Notes: a model not told the origin generated them from the letters alone. DNA of 64,000 nucleotides from Rhabditoides inermis (GCA_963966185.1 CAWZYM010000093.1:7501-71500); one strand, 5' to 3'; positions 42,979 to 53,219 are shown, numbered from the stretch's first letter. Numbers and translations: made by a program.

Positions 42979-43531
42979 CTCGGATATTTCTCAACGCTGC
43001 GTACACATGCTACGCATGCGTGAACGCAAAAGCGGCTCAAGTGTGCGTGTGTTCGTTGCACACGCACACTTGGCTGCTACGCAAAACAGAGTGCGTGAGC
43101 GCATCGTTCAGTGGTAAAACGGTACTGGAAATTTAAAAACTGCTAAACTTCGAATATCATTTTCTAATTGATCATACAATAGTAGTAAACGTCATAGAAG
43201 ACGTTTTTGTCTATAATAAAATTTTGCAAAACAAAATCAAAGCGGTTGTGATCGAACCTACAACTCCCTGGATTATCATGCTAGCTCGCTACCTGCTGAG
43301 CTATGCTCGTTGATGCCGACAGATGAGTAGGGCGCGCCCAAGTACGCTAATTCTCTTGCGAGTTGGCTCTACGCTCGTGAGGAATGCGTGAAGCTTGACC
43401 CACTCGCCTCAAACAGCGCGCCGGCCGGGTTGCCATCCACGCTTGTGAACATTGCGTAGCATAGCCTCACTCAATCTTCACATGCGTACCGCTGTCAAAT
43501 TGTGTGTGCGCAGCGTGAGAATTTACCCGAG
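42979..43531. mobile_element. TA-inserted DNA transposon (mariner-type MITE), 553 bp, inside tRNA-Asp of unit B18
   Basis: Inserted at TA, duplicated at 42977-42978 and 43532-43533. Inverted ends of about 23 bp: CTCGGATATTTCTCAACGCT on the left, and CTCGGGTAAATTCTCACGCT as reverse complement of the right end. Removing the element and one TA restores a consensus tRNA-Asp gene. TA duplication points to the Tc1/mariner superfamily; no transposase is encoded. No other unit has it. Confidence 0.85.
43240..43311 (-). other. Degenerate tRNA-like sequence within the 553-bp element
   Basis: The - strand has a box A-like TAGCTCAGCAGGTAGCG and, about 35 nt on, a box B-like GGTTCGATC, spaced as in a tRNA; ATGATAATC sits where an anticodon loop would be. 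Acceptor and T stems pair poorly, so this is a tRNA relic or the Pol III promoter of a SINE-like unit. Confidence 0.45.
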
Positions 43532-43659
43532 TACCGAAGACATGTGGGGAGGCAGTTGTGATGCGTTGGTGAGAGCAACACTGAATACGCTGCGATATTA
43601 AGACCGTGAAGCGTCGCGCATCCGTTCAGTTCAAAATAAGCGTTCGCACGCAAAAATAA

Positions 43660-43732
43660 CGCTCCCGGGAAGGTTCGAACTTCCGACCTTTCGGTTAACA
43701 GCCGAACGCGCTGCCGATTGCGCCACGGAAGC
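43660..43732 (-). tRNA. tRNA-Asn(GTT), unit B18
   Basis: Consensus. Confidence 0.95.
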
Positions 43733-43807
43733 ACCGCTTTTTTTGAGAGACACTCCAATGAACATTGCCAGACATACGAAAACTGATGCAAAAATAAACA
43801 AAAGATC

Positions 43808-43889
43808 TGATCAGAGTGGGATTCGAACCCACGCCTCCGAAGAGACTGGTGCCTTAAACCAGCGCCTTAGACCGCTCGGCCATCTGACC
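43808..43889 (-). tRNA. tRNA-Leu(AAG), unit B18
   Basis: Consensus. Confidence 0.95.
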
Positions 43890-44034
43890 ACGCTCCGTTT
43901 TGCTCTCATATCGGAACATCCCACGGCACGGAGTGAGCCAGCCGGGTTCGTTGGCCAAGTAATAGCGGTCGTCAAAGTGCTCATTTTTTCACACAAATCA
44001 CAAATCCTTGACATACATTTGAAAATGTAAACTC

Positions 44035-44153
44035 GCTTACGTTCATAGCTTGTTGAGAATACGCCATCCCGTCTGATCTGGCAAGTCAAGCAACAACGCG
44101 CTCGGATAGTACCTAGATCGGAGACGGCTTGGGAATACCGAGTAATGCAAGCA
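44035..44153 (+). rRNA. 5S rRNA, unit B19
   Basis: Consensus. Confidence 0.88.
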
Positions 44154-44202
44154 CGTTTTGCAAAACGAAATTCGATAATCGTGATTCAGAAAACAAAAGA
44201 TT

Positions 44203-44274
44203 CTCTTCGGCCGGGAATTGAACCCGGGTCTCGCATGTGACAGACGCGGATACTAACCACTATACTACCGAAGA
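44203..44274 (-). tRNA. tRNA-Asp(GTC), unit B19
   Basis: Consensus. Confidence 0.95.
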
Positions 44275-44393
44275 CATGTGGGGAGACAGTTGTGATGCGT
44301 TGGTGAGAGCAACACTGAATACGCTGCGATATTAAGACCGTGAAGCGTCGCGCATCCGTTCAGTTCAAAATAAGCGTTCGCACGCAAAAATAA

Positions 44394-44466
44394 CGCTCCC
44401 GGGAAGGTTCGAACTTCCGACCTTTCGGTTAACAGCCGAACGCGCTGCCGATTGCGCCACGGAAGC
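44394..44466 (-). tRNA. tRNA-Asn(GTT), unit B19
   Basis: Consensus. Confidence 0.95.
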
Positions 44467-44540
44467 ACCGCTTTTTTGAGAGACACTCCAATGAACATTG
44501 CCAGACATACGAAAACTGATGCAAAAATAAACAAAAGATC

Positions 44541-44622
44541 TGATCAGAGTGGGATTCGAACCCACGCCTCCGAAGAGACTGGTGCCTTAAACCAGCGCCT
44601 TAGACCGCTCGGCCATCTGACC
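44541..44622 (-). tRNA. tRNA-Leu(AAG), unit B19
   Basis: Consensus. Confidence 0.95.
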
Positions 44623-44767
44623 ACGCTCCGTTTTGCTCTCATATCGGAACATCCCACGGCACGGAGTGAGCCAGCCGGGTTCGTTGGCCAAGTAATAGCG
44701 GTCGTCAAAGTGCTCATTTTTTCACACAAATCACAAATCCTTGACATACATTTGAAAATGTAAACTC

Positions 44768-44886
44768 GCTTACGTTCATAGCTTGTTGAGAATACGCCAT
44801 CCCGTCTGATCTGGCAAGTCAAGCAACAACGCGCTCGGATAGTACCTACATCGGAGACGGCTTGGGAATACCGAGTAATGCAAGCA
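44768..44886 (+). rRNA. 5S rRNA, unit B20
   Basis: G-to-C in the box C region (CCTACATCGG). Confidence 0.85.
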
Positions 44887-44935
44887 CGTTTTGCAAAACG
44901 AAATTCGATAATCGTGATTCAGAAAACAAAAGATT

Positions 44936-45007
44936 CTCTTCGGCCGGGAATTGAACCCGGGTCTCGCATGTGACAGACGCGGATACTAACCACTATACTA
45001 CCGAAGA
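44936..45007 (-). tRNA. tRNA-Asp(GTC), unit B20
   Basis: Consensus. Confidence 0.95.
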
Positions 45008-45126
45008 CATGTGGGGAGGCAGTTGTGATGCGTTGGTGAGAGCAACACTGAATACGCTGCGATATTAAGACCGTGAAGCGTCGCGCATCCGTTCAGTTCA
45101 AAATAAGCGTTCGCACGCAAAAATAA

Positions 45127-45199
45127 CGCTCCCGGGAAGGTTCGAACTTCCGACCTTTCGGTTAACAGCCGAACGCGCTGCCGATTGCGCCACGGAAGC
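45127..45199 (-). tRNA. tRNA-Asn(GTT), unit B20
   Basis: Consensus. Confidence 0.95.
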
Positions 45200-45274
45200 A
45201 CCGCTTTTTTTGAGAGACACTCCAATGAACATTGCCAGACATACGAAAACTGATGCAAAAATAAACAAAAGATC

Positions 45275-45356
45275 TGATCAGAGTGGGATTCGAACCCACG
45301 CCTCCGAAGAGACTGGTGCCTTAAACCAGCGCCTTAGACCGCTCGGCCATCTGACC
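45275..45356 (-). tRNA. tRNA-Leu(AAG), unit B20
   Basis: Consensus. Confidence 0.95.
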
Positions 45357-45501
45357 ACGCTCCGTTTTGCTCTCATATCGGAACATCCCACGGCACGGAG
45401 TGAGCCAGCCGGGTTCGTTGGCCAAGTAATAGCGGTCGTCAAAGTGCTCATTTTTTCACACAAATCACAAATCCTTGACATACATTTGAAAATGTAAACT
45501 C

Positions 45502-45620
45502 GCTTACGTTCATAGCTTGTTGAGAATACGCCATCCCGTCTGATCTGGCAAGTCAAGCAACAACGCGCTCGGATAGTACCTAGATCGGAGACGGCTTGGG
45601 AATACCGAGTAATGCAAGCA
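45502..45620 (+). rRNA. 5S rRNA, unit B21
   Basis: Consensus. Confidence 0.88.
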
Positions 45621-45669
45621 CGTTTTGCAAAACGAAATTCGATAATCGTGATTCAGAAAACAAAAGATT

Positions 45670-45741
45670 CTCTTCGGCCGGGAATTGAACCCGGGTCTCG
45701 CATGTGACAGACGCGGATACTAACCACTATACTACCGAAGA
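45670..45741 (-). tRNA. tRNA-Asp(GTC), unit B21
   Basis: Consensus. Confidence 0.95.
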
Positions 45742-45860
45742 CATGTGGGGAGGCAGTTGTGATGCGTTGGTGAGAGCAACACTGAATACGCTGCGATATT
45801 AAGACCGTGAAGCGTCGCGCATCCGTTCAGTTCAAAATAAGCGTTCGCACGCAAAAATAA

Positions 45861-45933
45861 CGCTCCCGGGAAGGTTCGAAATTCCGACCTTTCGGTTAAC
45901 AGCCGAACGCGCTGCCGATTGCGCCACGGAAGC
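45861..45933 (-). tRNA. tRNA-Asn(GTT), unit B21, variant
   Basis: G53 is U (GGAAT-TTCGAAC), breaking the T-stem closing pair and box B; probably impaired. Confidence 0.8.
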
Positions 45934-46011
45934 ACCGCTTTTTTTTTTGAGAGACACTCCAATGAACATTGCCAGACATACGAAAACTGATGCAAAAATA
46001 AACAAAAGATC

Positions 46012-46093
46012 TGATCAGAGTGGGATTCGAACCCACGCCTCCGAAGAGACTGGTGCCTTAAACCAGCGCCTTAGACCGCTCGGCCATCTGACC
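46012..46093 (-). tRNA. tRNA-Leu(AAG), unit B21
   Basis: Consensus. Confidence 0.95.
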
Positions 46094-46238
46094 ACGCTCC
46101 GTTTTGCTCTCATATCGGAACATCCCACGGCACGGAGTGAGCCAGCCGGGTTCGTTGGCCAAGTAATAGCGGTCGTCAAAGTGCTCATTTTTTCACACAA
46201 ATCACAAATCCTTGACATACATTTGAAAATGTAAACTC

Positions 46239-46357
46239 GCTTACGTTCATAGCTTGTTGAGAATACGCCATCCCGTCTGATCTGGCAAGTCAAGCAACAA
46301 CGCGCTCGGATAGTACCTAGATCGGAGACGGCTTGGGAATACCGAGTAATGCAAGCA
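46239..46357 (+). rRNA. 5S rRNA, unit B22
   Basis: Consensus. Confidence 0.88.
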
Positions 46358-46406
46358 CGTTTTGCAAAACGAAATTCGATAATCGTGATTCAGAAAACAA
46401 AAGATT

Positions 46407-46478
46407 CTCTTCGGCCGGGAATTGAACCCGGGTCTCGCATGTGACAGACGCGGATACTAACCACTATACTACCGAAGA
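46407..46478 (-). tRNA. tRNA-Asp(GTC), unit B22
   Basis: Consensus. Confidence 0.95.
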
Positions 46479-46604
46479 CATGTGGGGAGGCAGTTGTGAT
46501 GCGTTGGTGAGAGCAACACTGAATACGCTGCGATATTAAGACCGTGAAGCGTCGCGCATCCGTTCAGTTCAAAATAAGCAATAAGCGTTCGCACGCAAAA
46601 ATAA

Positions 46605-46677
46605 CGCTCCCGGGAAGGTTCGAACTTCCGACCTTTCGGTTAACAGCCGAACGCGCTGCCGATTGCGCCACGGAAGC
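46605..46677 (-). tRNA. tRNA-Asn(GTT), unit B22
   Basis: Consensus; the Asp-Asn spacer has a 7-bp duplication (AATAAGCAATAAGCG) shared only with B28. Confidence 0.95.
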
Positions 46678-46752
46678 ACCGCTTTTTTTGAGAGACACTC
46701 CAATGAACATTGCCAGACATACGAAAACTGATGCAAAAATAAACAAAAGATC

Positions 46753-46834
46753 TGATCAGAGTGGGATTCGAACCCACGCCTCCGAAGAGACTGGTGCCTT
46801 AAACCAGCGCCTTAGACCGCTCGGCCATCTGACC
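46753..46834 (-). tRNA. tRNA-Leu(AAG), unit B22
   Basis: Consensus. Confidence 0.95.
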
Positions 46835-46979
46835 ACGCTCCGTTTTGCTCTCATATCGGAACATCCCACGGCACGGAGTGAGCCAGCCGGGTTCGTTGGC
46901 CAAGTAATAGCGGTCGTCAAAGTGCTCATTTTTTCACACAAATCACAAATCCTTGACATACATTTGAAAATGTAAACTC

Positions 46980-47098
46980 GCTTACGTTCATAGCTTGTTG
47001 AGAATACGCCATCCCGTCTGATCTGGCAAGTCAAGCAACAACGCGCTCGGATAGTACCTACATCGGAGACGGCTTGGGAATACCGAGTAATGCAAGCA
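46980..47098 (+). rRNA. 5S rRNA, unit B23
   Basis: CCTACATCGG variant as in B20. Confidence 0.85.
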
Positions 47099-47147
47099 CG
47101 TTTTGCAAAACGAAATTCGATAATCGTGATTCAGAAAACAAAAGATT

Positions 47148-47219
47148 CTCTTCGGCCGGGAATTGAACCCGGGTCTCGCATGTGACAGACGCGGATACTA
47201 ACCACTATACTACCGAAGA
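47148..47219 (-). tRNA. tRNA-Asp(GTC), unit B23
   Basis: Consensus. Confidence 0.95.
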
Positions 47220-47338
47220 CATGTGGAGAGGCAGTTGTGATGCGTTGGTGAGAGCAACACTGAATACGCTGCGATATTAAGACCGTGAAGCGTCGCGCAT
47301 CCGTTCAGTTCAAAATAAGCGTTCGCACGCAAAAATAA

Positions 47339-47411
47339 CGCTCCCGGGAAGGTTCGAACTTCCGACCTTTCGGTTAACAGCCGAACGCACTGCCGATTGC
47401 GCCACGGAAGC
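47339..47411 (-). tRNA. tRNA-Asn(GTT), unit B23, variant
   Basis: One D-stem G-C is now G·U (GCAGTGCG). Confidence 0.92.
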
Positions 47412-47485
47412 ACCGCTTTTTTGAGAGACACTCCAATGAACATTGCCAGACATACGAAAACTGATGCAAAAATAAACAAAAGATC

Positions 47486-47567
47486 TGATCAGAGTGGGAT
47501 TCGAACCCACGCCTCCGAAGAGACTGGTGCCTTAAACCAGCGCCTTAGACCGCTCGGCCATCTGACC
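47486..47567 (-). tRNA. tRNA-Leu(AAG), unit B23
   Basis: Consensus. Confidence 0.95.
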
Positions 47568-47712
47568 ACGCTCCGTTTTGCTCTCATATCGGAACATCCC
47601 ACGGCACGGAGTGAGCCAGCCGGGTTCGTTGGCCAAGTAATAGCGGTCGTCAAAGTGCTCATTTTTTCACACAAATCACAAATCCTTGACATACATTTGA
47701 AAATGTAAACTC

Positions 47713-47831
47713 GCTTACGTTCATAGCTTGTTGAGAATACGCCATCCCGTCTGATCTGGCAAGTCAAGCAACAACGCGCTCGGATAGTACCTAGATCGGA
47801 GACGGCTTGGGAATACCGAGTAATGCAAGCA
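47713..47831 (+). rRNA. 5S rRNA, unit B24
   Basis: Consensus. Confidence 0.88.
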
Positions 47832-47880
47832 CGTTTTGCAAAACGAAATTCGATAATCGTGATTCAGAAAACAAAAGATT

Positions 47881-47952
47881 CTCTTCGGCCGGGAATTGAA
47901 CCCGGGTCTCGCATGTGACAGACGCGGATACTAACCACTATACTACCGAAGA
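47881..47952 (-). tRNA. tRNA-Asp(GTC), unit B24
   Basis: Consensus. Confidence 0.95.
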
Positions 47953-48071
47953 CATGTGGGGAGGCAGTTGTGATGCGTTGGTGAGAGCAACACTGAATAC
48001 GCTGCGATATTAAGACCGTGAAGCGTCGCGCATCCGTTCAGTTCAAAATAAGCGTTCGCACGCAAAAATAA

Positions 48072-48144
48072 CGCTCCCGGGAAGGTTCGAAATTCCGACC
48101 TTTCGGTTAACAGCCGAACGCGCTGCCGATTGCGCCACGGAAGC
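48072..48144 (-). tRNA. tRNA-Asn(GTT), unit B24, variant
   Basis: G53-to-U, as in B21. Confidence 0.8.
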
Positions 48145-48221
48145 ACCGCTTTTTTTTGAGAGACACTCCAATGAACATTGCCAGACATACGAAAACTGAT
48201 GCAAAAAAAAAACAAAAGATC

Positions 48222-48303
48222 TGATCAGAGTGGGATTCGAACCCACGCCTCCGAAGAGACTGGTGCCTTAAACCAGCGCCTTAGACCGCTCGGCCATCTG
48301 ACC
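48222..48303 (-). tRNA. tRNA-Leu(AAG), unit B24
   Basis: Consensus. Confidence 0.95.
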
Positions 48304-48448
48304 ACGCTCCGTTTTGCTCTCATATCGGAACATCCCACGGCACGGAGTGAGCCAGCCGGGTTCGTTGGCCAAGTAATAGCGGTCGTCAAAGTGCTCATTT
48401 TTTCACACAAATCACAAATCCTTGACATACATTTGAAAATGTAAACTC

Positions 48449-48567
48449 GCTTACGTTCATAGCTTGTTGAGAATACGCCATCCCGTCTGATCTGGCAAGT
48501 CAAGCAACAACGCGCTCGGATAGTACCTAGATCGGAGACGGCTTGGGAATACCGAGTAATGCAAGCA
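48449..48567 (+). rRNA. 5S rRNA, unit B25
   Basis: Consensus. Confidence 0.88.
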
Positions 48568-48616
48568 CGTTTTGCAAAACGAAATTCGATAATCGTGATT
48601 CAGAAAACAAAAGATT

Positions 48617-48688
48617 CTCTTCGGCCGGGAATTGAACCCGGGTCTCGCATGTGACAGACGCGGATACTAACCACTATACTACCGAAGA
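48617..48688 (-). tRNA. tRNA-Asp(GTC), unit B25
   Basis: Consensus. Confidence 0.95.
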
Positions 48689-48807
48689 CATGTGGGGAGG
48701 CAGTTGTGATGCGTTGGTGAGAGCAACACTGATTACGCTGCGATATTAAGACCGTGAAGCGTCGCGCATCCGTTCAGTTCAAAATAAGCGTTCGCACGCA
48801 AAAATAA

Positions 48808-48880
48808 CGCTCCCGGGAAGGTTCGAACTTCCGACCTTTCGGTTAACAGCCGAACGCGCTGCCGATTGCGCCACGGAAGC
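48808..48880 (-). tRNA. tRNA-Asn(GTT), unit B25
   Basis: Consensus. Confidence 0.95.
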
Positions 48881-48954
48881 ACCGCTTTTTTGAGAGACAC
48901 TCCAATGAACATTGCCAGACATACGAAAACTGATGCAAAAATAAACAAAAGATC

Positions 48955-49036
48955 TGATCAGAGTGGGATTCGAACCCACGCCTCCGAAGAGACTGGTGCC
49001 TTAAACCAGCGCCTTAGACCGCTCGGCCATCTGACC
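48955..49036 (-). tRNA. tRNA-Leu(AAG), unit B25
   Basis: Consensus. Confidence 0.95.
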
Positions 49037-49181
49037 ACGCTCCGTTTTGCTCTCATATCGGAACATCCCACGGCACGGAGTGAGCCAGCCGGGTTCGTTG
49101 GCCAAGTAATAGCGGTCGTCAAAGTGCTCATTTTTTCACACAAATCACAAATCCTTGACATACATTTGAAAATGTAAACTC

Positions 49182-49300
49182 GCTTACGTTCATAGCTTGT
49201 TGAGAATACGCCATCCCGTCTGATCTGGCAAGTCAAGCAACAACGCGCTCGGATAGTACCTAGATCGGAGACGGCTTGGGAATACCGAGTAATGCAAGCA
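49182..49300 (+). rRNA. 5S rRNA, unit B26
   Basis: Gene consensus; terminator reduced to TTTA. Confidence 0.87.
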
Positions 49301-49349
49301 CGTTTAGCAAAACGAAATTCGATAATCGTGATTCAGAAAACAAAAGATT

Positions 49350-49421
49350 CTCTTCGGCCGGGAATTGAACCCGGGTCTCGCATGTGACAGACGCGGATAC
49401 TAACCACTATACTACCGAAGA
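49350..49421 (-). tRNA. tRNA-Asp(GTC), unit B26
   Basis: Consensus. Confidence 0.95.
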
Positions 49422-49540
49422 CATGTGGGGAGGCAGTTGTGATGCGTTGGTGAGAGCAACACTGAATACGCTGCGATATTAAGACCGTGAAGCGTCGCGC
49501 ATCCGTTCAGTTCAAAATAAGCGTTCGCACGCAAAAATAA

Positions 49541-49613
49541 CGCTCCCGGGAAGGTTCGAACTTCCGACCTTTCGGTTAACAGCCGAACGCGCTGCCGATT
49601 GCGCCACGGAAGC
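49541..49613 (-). tRNA. tRNA-Asn(GTT), unit B26
   Basis: Consensus. Confidence 0.95.
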
Positions 49614-49687
49614 ACCGCTTTTTTGAGAGACACTCCAATGAACATTGCCAGACATACGAAAACTGATGCAAAAATAAACAAAAGATC

Positions 49688-49769
49688 TGATCAGAGTGGG
49701 ATTCGAACCCACGCCTCCGAAGAGACTGGTGCCTTAAACCAGCGCCTTAGACCGCTCGGCCATCTGACC
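49688..49769 (-). tRNA. tRNA-Leu(AAG), unit B26
   Basis: Consensus. Confidence 0.95.
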
Positions 49770-49914
49770 ACGCTCCGTTTTGCTCTCATATCGGAACATC
49801 CCACGGCACGGAGTGAGCCAGCCGGGTTCGTTGGCCAAGTAATAGCGGTCGTCAAAGTGCTCATTTTTTCACACAAATCACAAATCCTTGACATACATTT
49901 GAAAATGTAAACTC

Positions 49915-50033
49915 GCTTACGTTCATAGCTTGTTGAGAATACGCCATCCCGTCTGATCTGGCAAGTCAAGCAACAACGCGCTCGGATAGTACCTAGATCG
50001 GAGACGGCTTGGGAATACCGAGTAATGCAAGCA
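49915..50033 (+). rRNA. 5S rRNA, unit B27
   Basis: Consensus. Confidence 0.88.
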
Positions 50034-50082
50034 CGTTTTGCAAAACGAAATTCGATAATCGTGATTCAGAAAACAAAAGATT

Positions 50083-50154
50083 CTCTTCGGCCGGGAATTG
50101 AACCCGGGTCTCGCATGTGACAGACGCGGATACTAACCACTATACTACCGAAGA
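50083..50154 (-). tRNA. tRNA-Asp(GTC), unit B27
   Basis: Consensus. Confidence 0.95.
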
Positions 50155-50273
50155 CATGTGGGGAGACAGTTGTGATGCGTTGGTGAGAGCAACACTGAAT
50201 ACGCTGCGATATTAAGACCGTGAAGCGTCGCGCATCCGTTCAGTTCAAAATAAGCGTTCGCACGCAAAAATAA

Positions 50274-50346
50274 CGCTCCCGGGAAGGTTCGAACTTCCGA
50301 CCTTTCGGTTAACAGCCGAACGCGCTGCCGATTGCGCCACGGAAGC
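50274..50346 (-). tRNA. tRNA-Asn(GTT), unit B27
   Basis: Consensus. Confidence 0.95.
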
Positions 50347-50420
50347 ACCGCTTTTTTGAGAGACACTCCAATGAACATTGCCAGACATACGAAAACTGAT
50401 GCAAAAATAAACAAAAGATC

Positions 50421-50502
50421 TGATCAGAGTGGGATTCGAACCCACGCCTCCGAAGAGACTGGTGCCTTAAACCAGCGCCTTAGACCGCTCGGCCATCTGA
50501 CC
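50421..50502 (-). tRNA. tRNA-Leu(AAG), unit B27
   Basis: Consensus. Confidence 0.95.
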
Positions 50503-50647
50503 ACGCTCCGTTTTGCTCTCATATCGGAACATCCCACGGCACGGAGTGAGCCAGCCGGGTTCGTTGGCCAAGTAATAGCGGTCGTCAAAGTGCTCATTTT
50601 TTCACACAAATCACAAATCCTTGACATACATTTGAAAATGTAAACTC

Positions 50648-50766
50648 GCTTACGTTCATAGCTTGTTGAGAATACGCCATCCCGTCTGATCTGGCAAGTC
50701 AAGCAACAACGCGCTCGGATAGTACCTAGATCGGAGACGGCTTGGGAATACCGAGTAATGCAAGCA
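50648..50766 (+). rRNA. 5S rRNA, unit B28
   Basis: Gene consensus; terminator reduced to TTTA. Confidence 0.87.
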
Positions 50767-50815
50767 CGTTTAGCAAAACGAAATTCGATAATCGTGATTC
50801 AGAAAACAAAAGATT

Positions 50816-50887
50816 CTCTTCGGCCGGGAATTGAACCCGGGTCTCGCATGTGACAGACGCGGATACTAACCACTATACTACCGAAGA
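50816..50887 (-). tRNA. tRNA-Asp(GTC), unit B28
   Basis: Consensus. Confidence 0.95.
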
Positions 50888-51013
50888 CATGTGGGGAGGC
50901 AGTTGTGATGCGTTGGTGAGAGCAACACTGAATACGCTGCGATATTAAGACCGTGAAGCGTCGCGCATCCGTTCAGTTCAAAATAAGCAATAAGCGTTCG
51001 CACGCAAAAATAA

Positions 51014-51086
51014 CGCTCCCGGGAAGGTTCGAACTTCCGACCTTTCGGTTAACAGCCGAACGCGCTGCCGATTGCGCCACGGAAGC
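51014..51086 (-). tRNA. tRNA-Asn(GTT), unit B28
   Basis: Consensus; same 7-bp spacer duplication as B22. Confidence 0.95.
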
Positions 51087-51161
51087 ACCGCTTTTTTTGA
51101 GAGACACTCCAATGAACATTGCCAGACATACGAAAACTGATGCAAAAATAAACAAAAGATC

Positions 51162-51243
51162 TGATCAGAGTGGGATTCGAACCCACGCCTCCGAAGAGAC
51201 TGGTGCCTTAAACCAGCGCCTTAGACCGCTCGGCCATCTGACC
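51162..51243 (-). tRNA. tRNA-Leu(AAG), unit B28
   Basis: Consensus. Confidence 0.95.
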
Positions 51244-51388
51244 ACGCTCCGTTTTGCTCTCATATCGGAACATCCCACGGCACGGAGTGAGCCAGCCGGG
51301 TTCGTTGGCCAAGTAATAGCGGTCGTCAAAGTGCTCATTTTTTCACACAAATCACAAATCCTTGACATACATTTGAAAATGTAAACTC

Positions 51389-51507
51389 GCTTACGTTCAT
51401 AGCTTGTTGAGAATACGCCATCCCGTCTGATCTGGCAAGTCAAGCAACAACGCGCTCGGATAGTACCTACATCGGAGACGGCTTGGGAATACCGAGTAAT
51501 GCAAGCA
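51389..51507 (+). rRNA. 5S rRNA, unit B29
   Basis: CCTACATCGG variant as in B20. Confidence 0.85.
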
Positions 51508-51556
51508 CGTTTTGCAAAACGAAATTCGATAATCGTGATTCAGAAAACAAAAGATT

Positions 51557-51628
51557 CTCTTCGGCCGGGAATTGAACCCGGGTCTCGCATGTGACAGACG
51601 CGGATACTAACCACTATACTACCGAAGA
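51557..51628 (-). tRNA. tRNA-Asp(GTC), unit B29
   Basis: Consensus. Confidence 0.95.
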
Positions 51629-51747
51629 CATGTGGGGAGGCAGTTGTGATGCGTTGGTGAGAGCAACACTGAATACGCTGCGATATTAAGACCGTGAAGC
51701 GTCGCGCATCCGTTCAGTTCAAAATAAGCGTTCGCACGCAAAAATAA

Positions 51748-51820
51748 CGCTCCCGGGAAGGTTCGAACTTCCGACCTTTCGGTTAACAGCCGAACGCGCT
51801 GCCGATTGCGCCACGGAAGC
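51748..51820 (-). tRNA. tRNA-Asn(GTT), unit B29
   Basis: Consensus. Confidence 0.95.
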
Positions 51821-51895
51821 ACCGCTTTTTTTGAGAGACACTCCAATGAACATTGCCAGACATACGAAAACTGATGCAAAAATAAACAAAAGATC

Positions 51896-51977
51896 TGATC
51901 AGAGTGGGATTCGAACCCACGCCTCCGAAGAGACTGGTGCCTTAAACCAGCGCCTTAGACCGCTCGGCCATCTGACC
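51896..51977 (-). tRNA. tRNA-Leu(AAG), unit B29
   Basis: Consensus. Confidence 0.95.
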
Positions 51978-52122
51978 ACGCTCCGTTTTGCTCTCATATC
52001 GGAACATCCCACGGCACGGAGTGAGCCAGCCGGGTTCGTTGGCCAAGTAATAGCGGTCGTCAAAGTGCTCATTTTTTCACACAAATCACAAATCCTTGAC
52101 ATACATTTGAAAATGTAAACTC

Positions 52123-52241
52123 GCTTACGTTCATAGCTTGTTGAGAATACGCCATCCCGTCTGATCTGGCAAGTCAAGCAACAACGCGCTCGGATAGTAC
52201 CTAGATCGGAGACGGCTTGGGAATACCGAGTAATGCAAGCA
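52123..52241 (+). rRNA. 5S rRNA, unit B30
   Basis: Consensus. Confidence 0.88.
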
Positions 52242-52290
52242 CGTTTTGCAAAACGAAATTCGATAATCGTGATTCAGAAAACAAAAGATT

Positions 52291-52362
52291 CTCTTCGGCC
52301 GGGAATTGAACCCGGGTCTCGCATGTGACAGACGCGGATACTAACCACTATACTACCGAAGA
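52291..52362 (-). tRNA. tRNA-Asp(GTC), unit B30
   Basis: Consensus. Confidence 0.95.
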
Positions 52363-52481
52363 CATGTGGGGAGGCAGTTGTGATGCGTTGGTGAGAGCAA
52401 CACTGAATACGCTGCGATATTAAGACCGTGAAGCGTCGCGCATCCGTTCAGTTCAAAATAAGCGTTCGCACGCAAAAATAA

Positions 52482-52554
52482 CGCTCCCGGGAAGGTTCGA
52501 AATTCCGACCTTTCGGTTAACAGCCGAACGCGCTGCCGATTGCGCCACGGAAGC
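52482..52554 (-). tRNA. tRNA-Asn(GTT), unit B30, variant
   Basis: G53-to-U, as in B21. Confidence 0.8.
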
Positions 52555-52633
52555 ACCGCTTTTTTTTTGAGAGACACTCCAATGAACATTGCCAGACATA
52601 CGAAAACTGATGCAAAAAAAAAAACAAAAGATC

Positions 52634-52715
52634 TGATCAGAGTGGGATTCGAACCCACGCCTCCGAAGAGACTGGTGCCTTAAACCAGCGCCTTAGACCG
52701 CTCGGCCATCTGACC
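52634..52715 (-). tRNA. tRNA-Leu(AAG), unit B30
   Basis: Consensus. Confidence 0.95.
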
Positions 52716-52860
52716 ACGCTCCGTTTTGCTCTCATATCGGAACATCCCACGGCACGGAGTGAGCCAGCCGGGTTCGTTGGCCAAGTAATAGCGGTCGTCA
52801 AAGTGCTCATTTTTTCACACAAATCACAAATCCTTGACATACATTTGAAAATGTAAACTC

Positions 52861-52979
52861 GCTTACGTTCATAGCTTGTTGAGAATACGCCATCCCGTCT
52901 GATCTGGCAAGTCAAGCAACAACGCGCTCGGATAGTACCTAGATCGGAGACGGCTTGGGAATACCGAGTAATGCAAGCA
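52861..52979 (+). rRNA. 5S rRNA, unit B31
   Basis: Consensus. Confidence 0.88.
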
Positions 52980-53028
52980 CGTTTTGCAAAACGAAATTCG
53001 ATAATCGTGATTCAGAAAACAAAAGATT

Positions 53029-53100
53029 CTCTTCGGCCGGGAATTGAACCCGGGTCTCGCATGTGACAGACGCGGATACTAACCACTATACTACCGAAGA
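53029..53100 (-). tRNA. tRNA-Asp(GTC), unit B31
   Basis: Consensus. Confidence 0.95.
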
Positions 53101-53219
53101 CATGTGGGGAGGCAGTTGTGATGCGTTGGTGAGAGCAACACTGAATACGCTGCGATATTAAGACCGTGAAGCGTCGCGCATCCGTTCAGTTCAAAATAAG
53201 CGTTCGCACGCAAAAATAA

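Larger units (their letters stand above)
42914..43540 (-). pseudogene. tRNA-Asp(GTC), unit B18, split by a transposon
   Basis: The first 7 nt of the acceptor stem (43534-43540) are separated from the rest (42914-42978) by the 553-bp TA element, so no functional tRNA can form. Confidence 0.92.

Noticed and set aside
43240..43311. Functional tRNA-Met or tRNA-Ile gene
   Set aside because: Acceptor and T stems do not pair and the anticodon stem has two mismatches; kept only as a tRNA-like relic.
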